Origin: Dysgonomonas sp.
GTDB lineage: Bacteria; Bacteroidota; Bacteroidia; Bacteroidales; Dysgonomonadaceae
DNA: 9,182 nucleotides
Direction of reading: 5' to 3'
NCBI GenBank assembly: GCA_003523545.1
Contig: DQAM01000326.1
Coordinates: 1-9,182, forward strand
This document shows, piece after piece, positions 6,167-9,182 of the stretch; positions within the stretch are counted from its first letter, which is position 1, and the number at the start of each line of letters is the position of its first letter. The notes under the pieces were generated by a model. That model made no database searches, was not told where the DNA came from, and was given only the letters and a program-made list of their open reading frames with translations. Made by a program: the position numbers and the translations under genes.

Positions 6167-6199
6167 AATGATAACACTTTGATAGTGTGATATTACTTT

Positions 6200-7774
6200 T
6201 TGGACAGCCCTTTTTTTAGTACTAATCAAGTAAATAAAAAATATGATTACCTTTATGAGTTTGAAATATCTCCGGAGGAACAGGCGTTGGCAGAAAACAA
6301 AAAATCATACGAGCAGATAATCAGGTCTACAGGTATTTTCGGAGGCTCCCAGGTGATAATCGTCATACTCGGGATAATCCGCAATAAGATCCTTGCCGTT
6401 TGGCTTGGTACTGCCGGTATCGGGCTTATAAGTATTTTCCAGAATATTATCGATCTGATAAAGTCTGTATCCGGTATCGGTATAGAGACAGGCGGAGTAC
6501 GCGAGATCGCATCAGTAAGCCAATCGGGAAATAAAGAAATAGTTATCCGCAATATATCCCTGATCGACCGTATATCCTTAATACTCGCCGTTTTCGGATT
6601 TTTACTGTCAATTATTTTCAGCTATCCTATTTCCATATGGGCTTTCGGTTCGGGTGCTTATACCTTACATATTTTGTTTTTATCTGTCTGTGTATTCTTT
6701 TCCCTGCTGGGTGCCGGTCAGATGGTAGTACTGCATGGATTGAGAAAGATAGGCTATATGGTAAAGGCTACAGTCATAAGCACTGCTCTTGGGCTTGTCG
6801 CCACCTTGCCACTCTATTATTTTTTCCGGGAAAAGGCAATCATTCCCGCTTTCATTATAGGAAGTATCCTGCTTTTCTTTTTTACTTATCATTACCGCAG
6901 GAAATTGAATCTGCAAACTATCCCCGTTTCATCCCGTGAAATCATACAAAAAGGCATAACTATTTTCAGGCTGGGATTTTACATTGTTATTTCATCCATC
7001 CTGACCTTAGTAGGATATTTTCTCATCCGGGCTTTTCTGACAGACAATCTGGGACTTTCCTCCGTCGGGCTGTATCAGGCAGTATGGTCCGTTACCGGAG
7101 TATCCGTAATGCTGATACTCAGATCTATGGGTTCGGACTTTTATCCACGCTTGTGCTCCATTATACAAGATAAAAATGCCTCCATAAAATTAATCAATGA
7201 GCAAAGCTACATCGTACTTATCATTGCCGTACCTATTATTATTGCTCTGTTATTATTATCAAAAATAATCCTTACACTGCTTTACTCATCACAATTCGCA
7301 GGTGGTTCTTCGATGATGAACTGGCAGGTACTGGGCACATTCTTCAAAGTATTGTCCTGGCCTTTGGGTTTTATATTACTGGCAAAAGGCAAAGGCAGGC
7401 TTTATTTCATCTCCGAAATGTTATTTTTGGTTTCATATCTGGCATTTACTTATTTATTGTATGATAAGTTTTATTTAGAATCGGCTGGTATTGCATATTT
7501 TCTGGCATACATCGTGTATCTGTTTATAGTACTGATTTGGGGACAGAGATTATGTAGTTTCCGCTGGACAAAAGAAAACCTATTGATAGGTTTTATTAGT
7601 TTTATTCTAGTTTTATTAGCTTTTTGCATAGTCCAATATTCAAGTGAATATATTATTATTGCAGGCATACCTATATTTATAATGTCGGTATTATTTTCTG
7701 TTTTTAAACTAAGTAAAGTTTTTCCTGTCAAATCCTTATTGAATATATTCCAGAAGGATGACAGTAAATTTTGA
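6200..7774 (+). CDS. Wzx-type polysaccharide flippase (MOP superfamily), up to 524 aa
   Basis: Multi-pass inner-membrane protein that moves lipid-linked sugar units across the membrane for O-antigen, capsule or similar glycans. After a polar N-terminus come about 12 hydrophobic segments. The start of the fold is diagnostic: SYEQIIRSTGIFGGSQ, IIRNKILAVWLGTAGIGLISIFQN, then GIGIETGGVREIAS, resembling the WzxE/O-antigen translocase group. The end (KLSKVFPVKSLLNIFQKDDSKF) is polar. There is no ATG at the front. The longest frame begins at a TTG (6200); a stop lies just upstream at 6188. A second in-frame TTG at 6287 follows GGAGG (6274-6278) by 8 bases and would give LAENKKSYEQ (495 aa), closer to the beginning I expect for relatives. 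I give the outer limit; the real start may be 6287. No glycosyltransferase or polymerase gene is beside it, so it is not in a visible polysaccharide cluster. Confidence 0.88.
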   Translation: MDSPFFSTNQVNKKYDYLYEFEISPEEQALAENKKSYEQIIRSTGIFGGSQVIIVILGIIRNKILAVWLGTAGIGLISIFQNIIDLIKSVSGIGIETGGVREIASVSQSGNKEIVIRNISLIDRISLILAVFGFLLSIIFSYPISIWAFGSGAYTLHILFLSVCVFFSLLGAGQMVVLHGLRKIGYMVKATVISTALGLVATLPLYYFFREKAIIPAFIIGSILLFFFTYHYRRKLNLQTIPVSSREIIQKGITIFRLGFYIVISSILTLVGYFLIRAFLTDNLGLSSVGLYQAVWSVTGVSVMLILRSMGSDFYPRLCSIIQDKNASIKLINEQSYIVLIIAVPIIIALLLLSKIILTLLYSSQFAGGSSMMNWQVLGTFFKVLSWPLGFILLAKGKGRLYFISEMLFLVSYLAFTYLLYDKFYLESAGIAYFLAYIVYLFIVLIWGQRLCSFRWTKENLLIGFISFILVLLAFCIVQYSSEYIIIAGIPIFIMSVLFSVFKLSKVFPVKSLLNIFQKDDSKF

Positions 7775-7826
7775 TATTCAAACGAATCTTTGCTCTCTAA
7801 ATGAATAAACGTTTCCCAAAACATTG

Positions 7827-7834
7827 TATTTTTG
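7827..7834 (+). promoter_or_regulatory. Candidate -7 box for the Ig-like lipoprotein gene
   Basis: TATTTTTG matches TAnnTTTG exactly, 16 bases before the ATG at 7851. A CTTTGC at 7788-7793 is too far upstream (about 33 bases) to be its -33 element. Because no terminator is seen after the flippase, read-through from that gene is also possible. Confidence 0.4.
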
Positions 7835-7850
7835 TCGGAAATTGAGGCAG

Positions 7851-9182
7851 ATGAACATGATAGACTGTAGATTAAAGAGATTGAGAAAATATAGCCTGAG
7901 AATTACGTTAGCATTTGTAATCGGAGTTATAGTAATATCCTGTGCCAATATGGCTTCGCCCTCAGGAGGGGAATATGACTTCGATCCGCCCGTTGTCGTA
8001 AGTTCGTCTCCGGAGCATAACGCGCTGAATGTTACTTCCCGGCGTATAGAGATAATCTTTGACGAACTTGTACAGGTCGAAAAGCCAAGCGAAAAAGTTA
8101 TCATAACTCCTCCTCAAAAGAATTTTCCCGTCATACGTTCACAAAACAATAAAGTAGTAGTAGAGATAAAAGATACGCTGATACCGGATGTAACCTATAC
8201 AATCGACTTTACCGATGCGATAGTAGATAACAACGAAAGCAATCCGCTCGAGAATTTCGCTTTGTCATTTTCGACAGGAGATGTTATCGATACCCTTGCC
8301 ATTTCGGGAAAGGTGCTTACCGCCAATAATCTCGAACCTGTTTCGGGAATATATGTAGGTATACACTCCAATCTGTCGGATACTGCTTTTACAAACACGC
8401 CTTTTCAACGTATATCAAGGACGAATGAAGCCGGATTCTTTTCTATCAAAGGTATATCTCCCGGCGAATACAAAGTATTCGCACTAGACGACCTCAACCG
8501 GGATTATATGTACGACAATCCCGACGAGAGCATTGCGTTTTTCGATGAAGTTATTACTCCCAGTTCGGAAACAGCTATCCGTTACGATAGTATATTCAAT
8601 ATAAAGACATTTGCATTCGACTCTTTGAAAGAAGTTTCATATACCCGTTTTCTTCCCGATGATATAGTCCTCCGTTCCTTTAAGTCTCCATTTATGAGGC
8701 AGTATCTGCAAAAACACGAGCGGTTGACGGACGATCTGCTAACCATATATTTCGGCGCTCCTACCGAAATGCCTCAGGTAGAGGCTTTGGATGTACCCGT
8801 TGAAATGTCCGAGTGGTCTATATTGGAAAAAGGCATTGGGAACGATACCCTCAAATACTGGCTGACCAAACCTACAATGGTAGCCATGGACAGCATCAGG
8901 CTGAAAGTAACGTACATGATGACCGATACCCTCAATCAGCTTCAACCCCGTACAGATACATTGAACTTTGTAAACAGAAGCAGACCGAAAGAACCGCCGA
9001 AAGAAGAAAAAAAGAAGAAGAAAAAAGGAAAAGAGGAGGAAGAGAAAACTGTATTCTTGAATATAAGAACGAATATTGCTTCAACTTTCGATATATACCG
9101 GGATATTAACTTAGAATTCGATTTCCCGATAGCAGATTTCGAGAAGGAGAAATTACATTTACAGCATTATTCTGCTTCCGAT
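7851..9182 (+). CDS. Ig-like (Big_5-type) lipoprotein, partial at window end (444 codons seen)
   Basis: The open frame runs from the ATG at 7851 to the last base without a stop, so the C-terminus is missing. The N-terminus is basic (RLKRLRKYS), then a hydrophobic stretch and the lipobox V-I-S-C (Cys31), so it is a predicted envelope lipoprotein. Residues about 42-140 (DFDPPVVVSSSPEHNALNV, IEIIFDELVQ, ITPP, YTIDFTDAIVDNN, FALSFSTGD) follow the bacterial SbsA/Big_5 Ig-like pattern. Residues about 147-225 (ISGKVLTANNLEPVSGIYVGI, TNEAGFFSIKGISPGEYKVFALDDLNRDYMYD) resemble a carboxypeptidase-regulatory-like beta-sandwich. Around residues 379-399 is a Lys/Glu tract. I recall similar proteins as Ig-like-domain proteins across Bacteroidota; their role is unclear. 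GAGG (7844-7847) is better spaced for the second ATG (7857), so the start may be two codons later. Confidence 0.85.
   Translation, partial: MNMIDCRLKRLRKYSLRITLAFVIGVIVISCANMASPSGGEYDFDPPVVVSSSPEHNALNVTSRRIEIIFDELVQVEKPSEKVIITPPQKNFPVIRSQNNKVVVEIKDTLIPDVTYTIDFTDAIVDNNESNPLENFALSFSTGDVIDTLAISGKVLTANNLEPVSGIYVGIHSNLSDTAFTNTPFQRISRTNEAGFFSIKGISPGEYKVFALDDLNRDYMYDNPDESIAFFDEVITPSSETAIRYDSIFNIKTFAFDSLKEVSYTRFLPDDIVLRSFKSPFMRQYLQKHERLTDDLLTIYFGAPTEMPQVEALDVPVEMSEWSILEKGIGNDTLKYWLTKPTMVAMDSIRLKVTYMMTDTLNQLQPRTDTLNFVNRSRPKEPPKEEKKKKKKGKEEEEKTVFLNIRTNIASTFDIYRDINLEFDFPIADFEKEKLHLQHYSASD

Larger units (their letters stand above)
5755..6199. other. 445-bp interval: two promoters and a tandem repeat
   Basis: No protein-coding gene is supported here. 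The left part (5755-5990) is very AT-rich and holds the HTH-gene promoter on the minus strand and a candidate plus-strand -7 box at 5953-5960. The right part (6003-6166) is noticeably less AT-rich and contains two adjacent copies of a dispersed-type inverted-repeat element. A small hairpin (ACACT 6174-6178 with AGTGT 6184-6188) lies just before the flippase frame. Confidence 0.7.

Noticed and set aside
6174..6188. ACACT/AGTGT palindrome before the flippase as an operator or attachment site
   Set aside because: Only five base pairs with a 5-base gap; too short to separate from chance, and no integrase or matching second site is present.
6637..6939. 100-codon plus-strand open frame inside the flippase
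   Set aside because: Frame-shifted shadow of the flippase membrane region; Cys/Phe/His-rich product without family features.
7801..7845. 14-codon upstream open frame just before the Ig-like lipoprotein
   Set aside because: It contains the candidate -7 box, so it would not be in the main transcript, and its length is easily due to chance.
7778..8104. 108-codon minus-strand open frame at the lipoprotein start
   Set aside because: Antisense to the signal peptide and first Ig-like domain of the plus-strand gene; no start context or recognisable sequence.
8813..9109. 98-codon plus-strand open frame near the right end
   Set aside because: It lies in another frame inside the Ig-like lipoprotein, whose own frame has a signal peptide and domain-like sequence; the Arg/Lys-rich product reflects the shifted K/E tract.

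Overview
The window looks like ordinary chromosome of a Bacteroidota bacterium, probably of the Dysgonomonas/Parabacteroides type; the genus is inference. Three things point there. Exact or near-exact copies of the Bacteroidota promoter -7 box (TAnnTTTG) precede most genes. One secreted lipoprotein carries an acidic S-D-D-D-D stretch after the lipid-modified cysteine. Most starts lack a Shine-Dalgarno sequence. The DNA is AT-rich, especially between genes. No rRNA, tRNA, CRISPR array, transposase or phage gene was seen.

Layout from left to right. (1) Minus strand, 36-1525: a nitroreductase-family flavoprotein and a DMT/EamA permease overlap by 4 bp (ATGA) and form a likely two-gene operon. 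(2) Minus strand, 1707-2534: a lipoprotein of unknown function with its own -7 box and a strong intrinsic terminator. (3) Plus strand, 2813-3322: a solitary small membrane protein resembling the S component of ECF transporters, followed by a terminator. (4) Plus strand, 3586-4026: an Hsp20 small heat-shock protein with an unusually strong AGGAGG site, a structured leader and a strong terminator. (5) Plus strand, 4121-4771: an orphan NarL/FixJ-type response regulator starting just after that terminator. It converges on (6) a minus-strand HTH protein of 321 residues (4789-5754) whose large C-terminal part I do not recognise. (7) A 445-bp gene-poor interval holds candidate promoters on both strands and two adjacent copies of an approximately 75-90-bp inverted-repeat element. 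(8) Plus strand, 6200-7774: a Wzx-type polysaccharide flippase with no ATG start. (9) Plus strand, from 7851 past the window end: a large Ig-like lipoprotein, cut at residue 444.

The genes are mostly separate transcription units: transport, envelope and stress functions with two regulators. I see no multi-gene novel system. The points most worth a second look are the tandem repeat in front of the flippase, the flippase start, the structured hsp20 leader, and the uncharacterised regulator pair at 4121-5754.
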